From: Buttiauxella sp. B2
GTDB taxonomy: Bacteria > Pseudomonadota > Gammaproteobacteria > Enterobacterales > Enterobacteriaceae
DNA: 64,000 nt
Direction of reading: 5' to 3'
Assembly: GCF_006376615.1 (NCBI RefSeq)
Contig: NZ_VEXQ01000021.1
Location: 19,353-83,352, forward strand
Of this stretch, positions 26,501-34,601 are shown piece after piece. Both the position numbers and the translations under genes were made by a program. The notes under the pieces are model-generated. The model was not told the DNA's origin and did not search any database. It saw only the letters and a program-made list of their open reading frames with translations. The stretch's first letter is position 1, and each line of letters begins with the position of its first letter.

Positions 26501-29098
26501 AAGCTTTATACCTTCACGATCTGCAAGACGACCAGCTAATTGCCGAGCTTCCACTCCAACACCACGCAACGTTCTCATCCATTCAACAAGAGCCATCAAA
26601 GAAGTACTATCGCTTTTTTCTCCTCGCCAATCACCTCCAAAAGCTGAAAGACCAAACTCATTGTTTTCTTTGATTATTTTTTTCGCTACCTGACCGCGAA
26701 TGATTTCATCGAGCAATGCTATTTGTTGTGGTATCGGTTGAGCTGGGTTTTTAAGGATAGAACCGACTAACGCTTTCGCCTTTCTCCAGTCAGAGTTGAA
26801 AAAGCGAAAAACCCCGGTATGGCTTGCAAGGTGATTTCTGGCTATCAATAAATCCATTTCCCAGGACGATTCATTAATCTTGTCATTAATTGCGCTATAT
26901 ATGGTATCGAATGTTGCTATCGAATCGACTAATTCAGCAGCCTTCTCTACACCATGATCCCAAACAGAAGCAATGAAGGCATCCGGGCATGCATTCGGGG
27001 CAGCAGCAACTCTTTCCCCTAATGTAATAAGTCGTTCTATTTCCTGAGTAGAACTGAATCTCTCATGAGTACCGAGCTCTTCATGCAACCGCATCGCATC
27101 TTGAGAGAGTTTCTGCAAGGGTTTCAGTAAATTCCGTGATGCTATAAATCCCTTTGAATTAAAATCTTGAGGCAATTTGGCTAGTTCGTTATCCAGTTCA
27201 ACTACTGGCATTTCTAATTCACTTGCAACAACGTCTTGTTCTAGCTCTTGATAAGAATCTTGGTATCGCCTGATGCTATCAATAAGTTTCTTAACTGAAG
27301 TTATGTTTTCTTGCCAATCAACAGAGGTTAAAGCTTCAGCAGAAATATCAGGTGCGTCAACTACCGACCCAGCAACATGTACTAATCGCCCCAGATCTGA
27401 AAATATGAGTGGCAATGGCGTAATAGCGAGTTTTTCAGCAAGAAAATTGGTATCCGATTGCAGCTGTATAACCATTGTTTGCACATTGCTTAATCGAGGT
27501 ATTAACCTTTCAACCTCTACTGGTAATATTTCCTCAAGATTTACACCGTTCCATGGATGACTATCGGGTAATCCAATATCCGTAATTCTCTCAACAATCT
27601 CTTTGACTAAATCAATACGTTTCGCAAAATCGTTTTGACTCCATTGCTCAAAGCCATGAAGTTCAAAATTTGTTGGGGCTTGCCCTGAATGACGCAAACG
27701 AACCAGATGTCCCATAACCTGGTATGGCGAGAGGTCTGAAGGGTAATAAACCTCATGGAGGCGCACGGGATGCTGGTTTAAGGAATCCCTTGCAGCAGTT
27801 AAGTTTTCTACCAGCACATCTGGAAATTCACCCCTTGGAGAACCGAGTTCCCAAACTCGCTTCAGCTCCTCAAGAAAGCCACGTTTGTTAGCTTTGTTGC
27901 TGTGTAGTTCCAGGCAAGCATCGCCGACACCAGACTGATCTAAACGGCGTTTTACTACCTCAAGTGCTGCTAATTTCTCAGCCACAAAGAGAACCGTTTT
28001 ACCATCAGCTATGGCCGACGCAATAATATTAGCGATAGTTTGAGACTTGCCTGTACCTGGCGGCCCCTGGATGACAAGACTTTTCCCTTTACGCACATCA
28101 TGAATCGCCAATGTTTGGGAGGTATCACTGTCCATGATATGGAGCATATCGCGAGGAGAAATAAATGGATCTATTGGCGTATCATCGGGGAGCAGATCAT
28201 CACTGTAACCAAATCCATCAACCATCAGAGATTGAATAATTAGCTGATCGGTTATACGTTCATTTTCAGGCCAATTTGCAGGATCAAGATCTCGATACAT
28301 AAGAAATTTTGAGAATGAGAAAAAACCTAGCGTAATGTCATTCTTTAATACTTCCCAATCTTTTTTTATTGCAACAGCATCGACGATATTAGACATATAA
28401 TCTAAAATATCAAAATCATCATCCATATTCATTTCAGGCAAAATAATTCCATGCACTCGATCTAAATAAGTTTCTAACGATAAATTAGGGATAATTTCAT
28501 CTTGTCTTATTTTTAATTTAAATCTATCTCTGGCATTCCCACGTTCAAGTGAGACGGGTAAAAGAACTATCGGCGCATAACGGATATTTTCTTTATTGTT
28601 TGGATCTATCCATTTAAGCGAACCTAGCGTTAAAAACAGTATGTTTACACCTTGATCCTCCTCAAGAGTCCTGGAATCATGATGCAAGTCAAGTAAACGT
28701 TTCTGCAGGCCTTTAGGTGTCAGGCGAGTTTGAAGCTTTGTGTCTTGATGTTCTGCTTTTAGTACGGAGCTATTGTAATCTTCATTGAAGTCATATGTCT
28801 GTTCTTCACCTTCTTCATCCCCCATGTCCGTATCATTATCTTCTATTCCATCACTCTCCTTTCCCGCTCGACCAGGTATGAAAGTAAATACTTTCCCCTC
28901 TTCGACTAGCAATCGATAAATTTCATCAGAACGTTCATCAACAATCTCGAGTTGTTTGGCCGTTTTAGTGCGTGGAATATTGAGAAGCTTATTACGTGCG
29001 GTTAGATCGAGTAGCTCTGTACGAGCTCGATCTAACTTTTGCTCTAACGATAAACTGCCGCTTTGAAAAGGTGAACTTTCATTCTCAGACATATACAT
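23519..29098 (-). CDS. DUF4011 - SF1 helicase - Vsr/DUF559-like nuclease - DUF3320 protein (probable antiphage defence)
   Basis: A giant cytosolic protein of about 1,860 residues. Domains in order: an N-terminal DUF4011 region (roughly 20-330, starting with LDRARTELLDLTARNKLLN). Then an SF1/Upf1-like helicase begins, with Walker A GPPGTGKSQT near residue 350. Long helical insertions follow up to about 1170. Walker B LLVMDEASQIQP lies near 1230 and motif III VVVGDERQLPPT just after. The C-terminal helicase motifs are LRWHYRSRHESLI, NVQGDERDVIMISVGYA and VLISRAKRRCEVF. A nuclease-like segment GIECDGRAYHSSRSARERDR (Vsr/DUF559 type) is near 1580, and a DUF3320 C-terminus ends the protein. The start is ambiguous: ATG at 29098, ATG at 29092 or GTG at 29134. 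This architecture matches the single-gene DUF4011-helicase-Vsr antiviral system that I recall as Hhe. The gene is more AT-rich than its neighbours, is monocistronic, and has a gene-free 298-bp AT-rich stretch upstream. Confidence 0.85.
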   Translation of the reverse strand: MYMSENESSPFQSGSLSLEQKLDRARTELLDLTARNKLLNIPRTKTAKQLEIVDERSDEIYRLLVEEGKVFTFIPGRAGKESDGIEDNDTDMGDEEGEEQTYDFNEDYNSSVLKAEHQDTKLQTRLTPKGLQKRLLDLHHDSRTLEEDQGVNILFLTLGSLKWIDPNNKENIRYAPIVLLPVSLERGNARDRFKLKIRQDEIIPNLSLETYLDRVHGIILPEMNMDDDFDILDYMSNIVDAVAIKKDWEVLKNDITLGFFSFSKFLMYRDLDPANWPENERITDQLIIQSLMVDGFGYSDDLLPDDTPIDPFISPRDMLHIMDSDTSQTLAIHDVRKGKSLVIQGPPGTGKSQTIANIIASAIADGKTVLFVAEKLAALEVVKRRLDQSGVGDACLELHSNKANKRGFLEELKRVWELGSPRGEFPDVLVENLTAARDSLNQHPVRLHEVYYPSDLSPYQVMGHLVRLRHSGQAPTNFELHGFEQWSQNDFAKRIDLVKEIVERITDIGLPDSHPWNGVNLEEILPVEVERLIPRLSNVQTMVIQLQSDTNFLAEKLAITPLPLIFSDLGRLVHVAGSVVDAPDISAEALTSVDWQENITSVKKLIDSIRRYQDSYQELEQDVVASELEMPVVELDNELAKLPQDFNSKGFIASRNLLKPLQKLSQDAMRLHEELGTHERFSSTQEIERLITLGERVAAAPNACPDAFIASVWDHGVEKAAELVDSIATFDTIYSAINDKINESSWEMDLLIARNHLASHTGVFRFFNSDWRKAKALVGSILKNPAQPIPQQIALLDEIIRGQVAKKIIKENNEFGLSAFGGDWRGEKSDSTSLMALVEWMRTLRGVGVEARQLAGRLADREGIKLRTQQLNILLQQVRLELDTLWHAFGLSPEEYFSNQLSISRVPLIFIEQRVQKLNWIDEISRKVLINPPLRIDERSQLILRIIELQELASQIHSENTIGENAFGTQWKAQSSDVKILSHAYNWIEQYSDLRFVAAKITDRNAVLLSAIAAVDSGKQISDHILLIAQELRSKPELLFGAASFDQLSFNCVAQKLQTWISHSEQLSKWVAYRHRVSLAHQFGLGEVVARLAIGQLNLESCLSSVERTYFESLLRTMVMKEPELARFDGELHSRQVAGFADLDLKRIKAASLEVVRAHHRQIPSKNAGFGPIGILRSEMVKKRGHMPIRQLMSKAGSAIQALKPVMMMSPLSVAQFLIPGKQKFDLLVMDEASQIQPVDAIGAIARCKQVVVVGDERQLPPTRFFAKMTESVNDDDDDDVAQVSDIESILGLFVARGLPQRMLRWHYRSRHESLIAVSNTQFYENKLFIVPSPYTQEAGMGLQFRHVPEGFFETGKGVNVVEAKQVALAIMEHARKYPEQSLGVATFSVSQRKVIQDELELLRRLNPDLEEFFNAHPSEPFFVKNLENVQGDERDVIMISVGYARNTQGYMAMRFGPLGSEGGERRLNVLISRAKRRCEVFASITDEDIDLERAKGKGVFAFKLFLQYARTGRISLAQRTEKEMDSIFEEQVANALQKAGYQVHPQVGIAGFFIDIGIADPEMPGRYLLGIECDGRAYHSSRSARERDRLRQAVLEDHGWIIHRIWSTDWFQRPAEQLQRTLLAIESAKRELSERAEHTQRRTRAVPVDIITVDRGPVVEIGLVDADVVAATTEDYIEATPAGHLNYELHETPLGILTEIVEQIIETESPVHFSEVITRIRTAWGLQRSGARIEAVVDRAINLVCNKGEVTREGQFLIHQKSTISLRNRQNVKSLGLRKIEMLPPKEIAIGVAQVVKNNLGATDDEIVVSISRMLGFKSTSSSLRKTIVDVLNNLIDEGLFVREDALVLENKLAVDAE

Positions 29099-29396
29099 AG
29101 ATTCCAGTACGTTGTCGGGAATGTCATCCCGCACGCTACGCAGTTAGTGGGTAAATTAAATAGGATTTAGTCAACAGGGTATGTTACTCCTCACTGATGA
29201 AAAATTGTAATACATAATAATAATTAATGTTTCATTCTAATTGAATGCATATGATATTTAAATTTCACTTAATCGAAACATTCACTAAATAAATTTAAAG
29301 CAAATAACAGGAAATATCTCCCCAAAAAAACGAAAGATGCCTGCATTGTAGACTCACTATACAGCGGTAGACTTTACCTTGATTTTCACGCAAGCG

Positions 29397-30413
29397 TTAC
29401 GCAGATTCCCGCTGAACCAACTCCCCGGAAATAATGATCTTCTGTGACGGCAACGTCGGTGTTTTAATTTTATTCACAATCAATGTAGCCGCCTGTCGGC
29501 CCGCTTCTTCGCTCGATGACGACACATAAGTAAACCGTGGCGAGGTTAAATTAATGTGCATCATGTCTTCAAAACCAATCAACGAAACCTGCTGAGTTAA
29601 AAACACGTCTTTCCCAACGGTTCGCCCTACCTGCTGAATCCCATTAAGACAGCCAATAATGGCTGACGGTGAATGGCAAAGCATTGCGGTGATTTTACTG
29701 TTTTTTTCAAGCAACTGACGCGTTAAACGTGCCGCAGTCTCCGTATCATTTTCACAAACTGGAGCCCACTCCTCACGAAACGGTAAGTCGTATTGCGCAA
29801 GTGCAGTGCGATAGCCAAGCAAACGTTCTTCCCGCATCAGGTTTGTCGCTGTACCCCCTAAATAGGCGATATTTCGGTGCCCCCGGTCAATCAAATAGCG
29901 CGTCGCCTGGTTTCCAGCCTGGCGGTTATCCCGCCCAATGACATCTCGATGGCTGCTCACCGTCGATTCGGCAATAATTACCGTAGGTAGCGGGCACTGC
30001 GCAATCAGGGAGGGTATGGACGCTAAACGATGGTTAGCATCCATATAAATCACCCCCGCCACCCCTTGCTGAGTGAACGAGGTCAAGCATTGCTGTAGCT
30101 GTTGATCGTCATCTTGTGGATGCCCAAGAAAAACCATAAACCCCTGTTTTTCAAGATAATGAACAACACTTGCCATCACATTTACGCAAAAGGAATCATT
30201 AAAATCGCGGATAATCAGGCCGATGAGATTGGAAGTATTGGAACGCAGATTGGCTGCTGCCACATTATGAACATAACCAAGCTGTTTAATTGCAGCGTTA
30301 ACTTTGTCGATGGTCGCTTCCGAGATCTTTCCTTTTTGGCGCAGCACCAACGAAACGGTGGAAACAGAAACCCCAGCCAGTTGTGCCACATCAATAATAT
30401 TGACCTTTTTCAT
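29397..30413 (-). CDS. LacI-family repressor, MalI-like
   Basis: A 338-aa LacI/GalR regulator. The helix-turn-helix is at residues 4-25 (IIDVAQLAGVSVSTVSLVLR), followed by the hinge helix (AAANLRSNTSNLIGLI) and a periplasmic-binding-protein-like effector domain. The DNA-binding part and the VSLIGFED block near the C-terminus resemble E. coli MalI, which represses malX-malY. It lies 133 bp downstream of the PTS IICB gene on the same strand, so it is probably the local repressor. The double AGAACGTTCT palindrome in front of the PTS gene is the likely operator (MalI binds GATAAAACGTTTTATC). The effector is unknown. Confidence 0.85.
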   Translation of the reverse strand: MKKVNIIDVAQLAGVSVSTVSLVLRQKGKISEATIDKVNAAIKQLGYVHNVAAANLRSNTSNLIGLIIRDFNDSFCVNVMASVVHYLEKQGFMVFLGHPQDDDQQLQQCLTSFTQQGVAGVIYMDANHRLASIPSLIAQCPLPTVIIAESTVSSHRDVIGRDNRQAGNQATRYLIDRGHRNIAYLGGTATNLMREERLLGYRTALAQYDLPFREEWAPVCENDTETAARLTRQLLEKNSKITAMLCHSPSAIIGCLNGIQQVGRTVGKDVFLTQQVSLIGFEDMMHINLTSPRFTYVSSSSEEAGRQAATLIVNKIKTPTLPSQKIIISGELVQRESA

Positions 30414-30446
30414 CCTGTTCCTGTCACCGATAATCCATAAAATTCA

Positions 30447-30546
30447 GCCCCCTGAAACATACAGGAGGCTGAGTCCTTTGCCTATCTCCGCTATAGCATT
30501 TGAGTTGCAGGGATGCTGGCTGCAACTCAAAGGATGACGCGGAGAT
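30447..30546 (-). terminator. nested hairpins between the PTS gene and its repressor gene
   Basis: Directly after the PTS stop codon, outer arms ATCTCCGC / GCGGAGAT enclose a perfect 12-bp stem TTTGAGTTGCAG / CTGCAACTCAAA with a nine-base loop. A second smaller hairpin (arms CAGCC..CCTG / CAGG..GGCTG) follows at 30447-30472. No long T-run is present. The structure may stabilise the PTS mRNA 3' end and lower repressor expression. Confidence 0.6.
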
Positions 30547-32052
30547 CTACTTACCAATCATCGTCGACATAGTCTGCGCGATGAATTGTGCTCTGGCACC
30601 GAAAATCACCTGAATACCCGAGTCACCGACGAATACTACGCCGCGAGCACCAAGGCTATTAAGGCCGTCTTTGTCTACATGTTCGCTTTTATCGACTTCC
30701 AGACGCAGACGCGTAATACATGAACCGACAGAGTTAATATTTCCCGCCCCGCCCAGCAGGCCGATAATATCCCCAGCAAGTTCGGAGTCGGATTTATCGT
30801 TAGCGTTAGTTGTCACATCTGCACGCCCTGGTGTTTTCACATCAAAACGACGAATCACGTAGCGGAAAGTGAAGTAATAAATCAGCGCCATTGGCACACC
30901 TACAATCACTGCCGACAGGAAGTTGGTCTGGTACCCGTTGAACGAAGGCAAAATGCCAAAGGAAATGTAGTCGATCATGCCCGCAGAGAACGACTTAGCG
31001 ATATGCGCATGCAGCAAATACATACACATATAAGACAAGCCAGCCATAATCGCGTTAAAGACATAAAGAATTGGCGCAACAAAGATAAAGGTAAATTCAA
31101 CCGGTTCGGTAATCCCCGTCAGGAAACAAGTCAGCGCCGCTGAGAACAAAATGCCGGAGGCAATTTTCTTATTTTTGGTATTAGCTTCGTGATACATCGC
31201 CAGACACGCAGCCGGCAGTGCAAACAACATCAGAGGGAATTCGCCCTGCATGAATTTCCCTGCGTTCTGGTAGCTGTCGCTACTAAAGGATTTTACGCCC
31301 TCTTCGAGCATTTTGAACCAGATTGTCTGATCACCGTGAATCACCTGGCCTGCACTCGTGGTGAATTCACCAAACGAATACCAGAATGACGGATACCAGA
31401 TATGGTGCAGACCCAGTGGGATCAGCGCACGCTCAACCAAGCCAAAAATAAAGGTCGAAAGCGCCTGGTTATCACCATTTACCACCACCGACAGCGAATC
31501 AATCCCCGACTGGATGTATGACCAAATCCACGGCAATATCATGCCCAGCAGGAACGATAAGAACGCCGTTGCAATGGCAACAAAACGCTTACCGGAAAAG
31601 AAACCGAGGAACTCAGGCAGTTGCAAGGTATGGAATTTGTTGTAACACCACGCGGCAAGAATGCCCGAAATCAAACCACCGAACACCCCCATCTGCAACG
31701 TTGGGATGCCCACAACCATGGCGTACTTCCCACCCGCAGCCGCCATTTCTGGCGTGATGTGCATTACCGTGCCAATTGTGACGTTAATGATAAAAACAGA
31801 CACCGCCGCCGACAGCGCAGCAATTCCCGATTCCGCAGCAAGGCCCACCGCAGAACCTATCGCAAACAGCATTGGCAGGTTATCGAAAATCACCCCGCCT
31901 GCATTCATCATTAACGGTAAATGGAATTTATCGCCAAAAGCCAATAGCAGGCCCGCAGCCGGTAACAATGAGATAGGAAGCATTAATGCACGCCCTATCA
32001 TCGACAACTTAGATAACGATTTTGTAATGCTTGATAACAAACTCATAGACAA
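30547..32052 (-). CDS. PTS sugar permease EIICB (glucose/maltoside superfamily)
   Basis: A 501-aa fused permease. The IIC domain (about residues 10-400) has eight to ten membrane helices and the segments LPISLLPAAGLLLAFG, LGLHHIWYPSFWY and GITEPVEFTFIFVAPILY. A linker begins at KTPGRADV. The IIB domain carries the phosphorylated Cys445 in SVGSCITRLRLEV. No IIA domain is present, so it should use a IIA from elsewhere, such as Crr. It is related to MalX and PtsG, but no hydrolase or MalY-type partner is adjacent, so the sugar (an alpha-glucoside or glucose-like sugar) is unknown. A strong palindromic operator lies upstream and the MalI-like repressor gene follows. Confidence 0.88.
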   Translation of the reverse strand: MSMSLLSSITKSLSKLSMIGRALMLPISLLPAAGLLLAFGDKFHLPLMMNAGGVIFDNLPMLFAIGSAVGLAAESGIAALSAAVSVFIINVTIGTVMHITPEMAAAGGKYAMVVGIPTLQMGVFGGLISGILAAWCYNKFHTLQLPEFLGFFSGKRFVAIATAFLSFLLGMILPWIWSYIQSGIDSLSVVVNGDNQALSTFIFGLVERALIPLGLHHIWYPSFWYSFGEFTTSAGQVIHGDQTIWFKMLEEGVKSFSSDSYQNAGKFMQGEFPLMLFALPAACLAMYHEANTKNKKIASGILFSAALTCFLTGITEPVEFTFIFVAPILYVFNAIMAGLSYMCMYLLHAHIAKSFSAGMIDYISFGILPSFNGYQTNFLSAVIVGVPMALIYYFTFRYVIRRFDVKTPGRADVTTNANDKSDSELAGDIIGLLGGAGNINSVGSCITRLRLEVDKSEHVDKDGLNSLGARGVVFVGDSGIQVIFGARAQFIAQTMSTMIGK

Positions 32053-32105
32053 TCCCCCGCAGTTGACGCCGCCATCGCGTTTTCTGTATTTACGCGTTTT
32101 TATGG

Positions 32106-32138
32106 TAGGTAGAACGTTCTAGTAGAACGTTCTACCTA
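32106..32138. promoter_or_regulatory. 33-bp palindrome made of two AGAACGTTCT operators
   Basis: Two identical palindromes AGAACGTTCT (32111-32120 and 32124-32133) lie in a larger perfect dyad with 16-bp arms around one central base. The A-A-C-G-T-T core is the LacI/GalR-family signature. The site overlaps the presumed promoter, 54 bp before the PTS gene. A weaker third copy, GAAACGTTTT, lies at about 32146-32155. Confidence 0.8.
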
Positions 32139-32252
32139 TACTGACGAAACGTTTTTTTCGCGGCAACAAAAATATGCGTTGTAGCCATACTGTTATCAAA
32201 TATTTGAAGTTGAGCAGGTTTTAACCTGCATTTTGAAGGGAATTACGCTTTA

Positions 32253-32780
32253 TTAACGCAGGTTTTTGCGCATCACAAACAACAAGAATGCCATAAACAA
32301 CCCCGGCAGCCAGACCCATTGCACCTCAGACCAAATAACAGCCTGGCCGCGTGGTTCGAGATAACGCGAAAGCGCAAAAGGTGCCACACGAATAACCTGC
32401 CAGGGAGCGAAAAATCGTTCATCTGACCACGGCCAAAGCCAGCCTACCCCCTTGCCGCCCGTTGTCACAGAATCTAGCAAACTGTGTGACAGCAAAGACA
32501 CCGTCAAAAATAACCAGACGCGTACTATCCCTGCCCGAAACCAGCGATAACCGAATAAACACAGCAACGGAACCACAAAGGCAAACAACAACGAGTGGGT
32601 AAAACCACGATGCCCAAAAGCATTACCGTACGCCACGCCAAATTTGAACGCCAATACATCGGCATCCGGCAACATCGCTAATACAATCCCGCCCAGTAAT
32701 AAGCGCGGAGGAATGATTTTTTTGCCAAACCCCAATCCTAAACAAATGGGGACAGCGGCGTGGGTAATAATGGTTGGCAT
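32253..32780 (-). CDS. ybcI: inner-membrane metal-dependent hydrolase-like protein YbcI
   Basis: A 175-aa polytopic membrane protein of the DUF457/YdjM group. It is nearly collinear with E. coli YbcI (MPTIITHAAVPICLGLGFGKK, MLPDADVLAFKFGVAYGNAFGHRGFTHSL). The conserved His and Asp residues (THA, PDAD, HRGFTHS, SHSLLD) suggest a metal site at the membrane, as in LexA-regulated YdjM. The function is unknown. It lies upstream of ybcJ-folD in convergent order with the usual E. coli neighbourhood, with a PTS cluster inserted on its other side. Confidence 0.9.
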   Translation of the reverse strand: MPTIITHAAVPICLGLGFGKKIIPPRLLLGGIVLAMLPDADVLAFKFGVAYGNAFGHRGFTHSLLFAFVVPLLCLFGYRWFRAGIVRVWLFLTVSLLSHSLLDSVTTGGKGVGWLWPWSDERFFAPWQVIRVAPFALSRYLEPRGQAVIWSEVQWVWLPGLFMAFLLFVMRKNLR

Positions 32781-32825
32781 AGGATGTGTGGGTTAAGGGG
32801 TGAGAAAAGAAGAATAAACCCAGAA

Positions 32826-32858
32826 TGATGAAAAAGAAACGGCCCGTAGAGGGCCGTT
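32826..32858 (-). terminator. terminator after folD-ybcJ
   Basis: On the minus strand, stem AACGGCCC / GGGCCGTT with a five-base loop is followed by TTCTTTTTC, 12 bp after the ybcJ stop. Confidence 0.85.
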
Positions 32859-32870
32859 ATCGGAGCGTGA

Positions 32871-33083
32871 TTAAGCTTGAACCGTAATGCTCAGACTTTC
32901 AAAAACAACAGTCTGACCAGCAACAATTTTGCAGCGTTTACGGGTTTCAACAACACCGTCAACTTTCACCAGCCCTTCGGCAATCACCGCTTTCGCCTGC
33001 GCTCCGCTTTCACACCAGCCTTCCAGCTTCAGCAAATCGCATAATTCAACGTGTGGGTGTTTACCTAATGAGAAGGTCGCCAT
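32871..33083 (-). CDS. ybcJ: S4-like RNA-binding protein YbcJ
   Basis: A 70-aa protein with an S4-like alpha-L RNA-binding fold, beginning MATFSLGKHPHVELCDLLKL and containing AVIAEGLVKVDGVVETRKRCK. It probably binds structured RNA such as tRNA or rRNA. The partner is not known. The chosen ATG matches E. coli; an upstream in-frame Met would overlap folD. The stop of folD and the start of ybcJ are separated by a single base, so the two are translationally coupled. Confidence 0.93.
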   Translation of the reverse strand: MATFSLGKHPHVELCDLLKLEGWCESGAQAKAVIAEGLVKVDGVVETRKRCKIVAGQTVVFESLSITVQA

Positions 33084-33084
33084 A

Positions 33085-33951
33085 TTACTCTCCATCGACA
33101 TCGTGATATTCCTCGCAAGCCTGCAAGGTATTCTGAATAAGAGTGGCGACGGTCATTGGGCCAACGCCACCCGGAACCGGCGTAATATACGAGGCTTTGG
33201 CAGCGGCTTCATCATAATTTACGTCGCCAACCACTTTACCGCTCTCAAGACGGTTAATACCGACGTCTACTACGATAGCCCCTTCCTTGATCCACTCGCC
33301 TGGAATAAAGCCAGGTTTGCCGACCGCGACTATCACTAAATCGGCGTTCTCAACGTGCTGGCGCAGGTTTTTGGTAAAGCGATGGGTGACCGTAGTGGTG
33401 CAACCTGCCAACAGCAGTTCCATACTCATCGGGCGGCCAACAATGTTAGATGCACCAATCACTACGGCATTCAGGCCGTAAGTATCGATATTGTAACGCT
33501 CAAGCAGTGTCACGATGCCACGTGGCGTACAAGGACGCAGACGCGGCGAACGCTGGCACAGACGGCCCACGTTGTACGGATGGAAACCATCGACGTCTTT
33601 ATCCGGGTCAATACGCTCCAGAACCTTCACGTTATCGATACCCGCAGGCAGCGGCAACTGCACCAGAATACCGTCGATTTCGTTATCTGCATTAAGCGTA
33701 TCAATCAGCTCCAGCAGTTCCGCTTCGGAAGTGGTGTCAGGCAAATCGTATGAGCGGGAAATAAAACCAACCTCTTCACATGCCTTACGTTTGCTACCAA
33801 CATAAATCTGCGATGCAGGGTTCTCGCCAACCAGTACAACGGCAAGTCCTGGCGCACGTTTTCCAGCGGCAATTCGGGCTTTCACTTTTTCAGCAACTTC
33901 AAGCCGTACCTGCTGCGCAATCGTTTTACCGTCAATAATCTTTGCTACCAT
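33085..33951 (-). CDS. folD: bifunctional 5,10-methylene-THF dehydrogenase / methenyl-THF cyclohydrolase FolD
   Basis: FolD interconverts 5,10-methylene-, 5,10-methenyl- and 10-formyl-tetrahydrofolate in the cytosol, supplying one-carbon units for purines and initiator tRNA. The protein is 288 aa as in E. coli. The catalytic Lys lies in [13 protein letters not shown] (about residue 54). The cyclohydrolase/dehydrogenase signatures [22 protein letters not shown] and [14 protein letters not shown] are intact. It is transcribed away from argU, with ybcJ downstream in the same operon. Confidence 0.98.
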   Translation of the reverse strand: MVAKIIDGKTIAQQVRLEVAEKVKARIAAGKRAPGLAVVLVGENPASQIYVGSKRKACEEVGFISRSYDLPDTTSEAELLELIDTLNADNEIDGILVQLPLPAGIDNVKVLERIDPDKDVDGFHPYNVGRLCQRSPRLRPCTPRGIVTLLERYNIDTYGLNAVVIGASNIVGRPMSMELLLAGCTTTVTHRFTKNLRQHVENADLVIVAVGKPGFIPGEWIKEGAIVVDVGINRLESGKVVGDVNYDEAAAKASYITPVPGGVGPMTVATLIQNTLQACEEYHDVDGE

Positions 33952-34076
33952 CAGTCAGATGATTCCGTCTGTAATCGAAAAGGGAGGGGATTGTTTCTAT
34001 TTTGTCAGAAGCGCGGCTCGCTGTCAGGCATTGTTAGCGATTATGCTCAATTCTCGCGCAGGTAACTGAAAAGCCA

Positions 34077-34104
34077 TTGACTAGAAAGGTACTGACCGTA
34101 TAAT
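34077..34104 (+). promoter_or_regulatory. sigma70 promoter of argU
   Basis: -35 TTGACT and -10 TATAAT are separated by 16 bp and followed by a GC-rich discriminator (CCGAG), as expected for a stringently controlled tRNA promoter. The tRNA begins 33 bp downstream. Confidence 0.85.
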
Positions 34105-34137
34105 CCGAGTCCGCAATGCTCCCGAAAGGGATTCAGT

Positions 34138-34214
34138 GCGCCCTTAGCTCAGTTGGATAGAGCAACGGCCTTCTAAGCCGTAGGTCACAGGTTCGAGCCC
34201 TGTAGGGCGTACCA
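34138..34214 (+). tRNA. argU: tRNA-Arg (anticodon TCT), argU
   Basis: A 77-nt cloverleaf with encoded CCA. The acceptor stem is GCGCCCT / AGGGCGT with one G-T pair at its end. The D arm is GCTC..GAGC, the anticodon arm CGGCC-TTCTAA-GCCG places TCT at the anticodon, and the T arm contains GGTTCGAGCC. It is clearly the argU tRNA that reads AGA/AGG codons. In E. coli K-12 this gene is the attachment site of prophage DLP12, and the sequence right after it here again looks like a mobile-element relic. Confidence 0.97.
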
Positions 34215-34315
34215 TTCAAATCAATGAGCTACGCAAATCACTTCAACAGTAATCGCACAAAATAAAAATTCATTTAACGACTGGTATAAGTAAAATTTCT
34301 CAACGCCAATCAATA

Positions 34316-34588
34316 TTAGCGTGGATTAGCCTGCATTCCCGAATAGTACTTAGCTATGATGTCATTCATCCCTTCAATCAGATCCAGGTGTTTAAACGTC
34401 AAATGAGCAGTTCCCTTCTGAAAATAACGAATGCCCAAGAACTCATCCTCGTAAACATCCTTAGCCGGGTTATCACGAATATGCTCTAACAACCGGGTAG
34501 TGATATCGCCACGGTTGTCAGGTATCGGTTTACCAACGAGTAAAACAGCATTCGTTCCAGGTCTGCCCGTTGATCCCGGCTTCAGAAA
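34316..34588 (-). pseudogene. C-terminal fragment of a DUF4942-type mobile-element protein
   Basis: The minus strand is open for 90 codons, with a stop immediately upstream and no start. It reads FLKPGSTGRPGTNAV and later KDVYEDEFLGIRYFQKG, THLTF-like AHLTFKHLDLIEGM, and ends YYSGMQANPR. This resembles the C-terminal part of DUF4942 proteins, often found in prophages and integrative elements of enterics. Its location about 100 bp after argU supports a former integration here. The remaining bases between argU and this relic show no gene. Confidence 0.55.
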
Positions 34589-34601
34589 TTAATTTTTAGC
34601 A

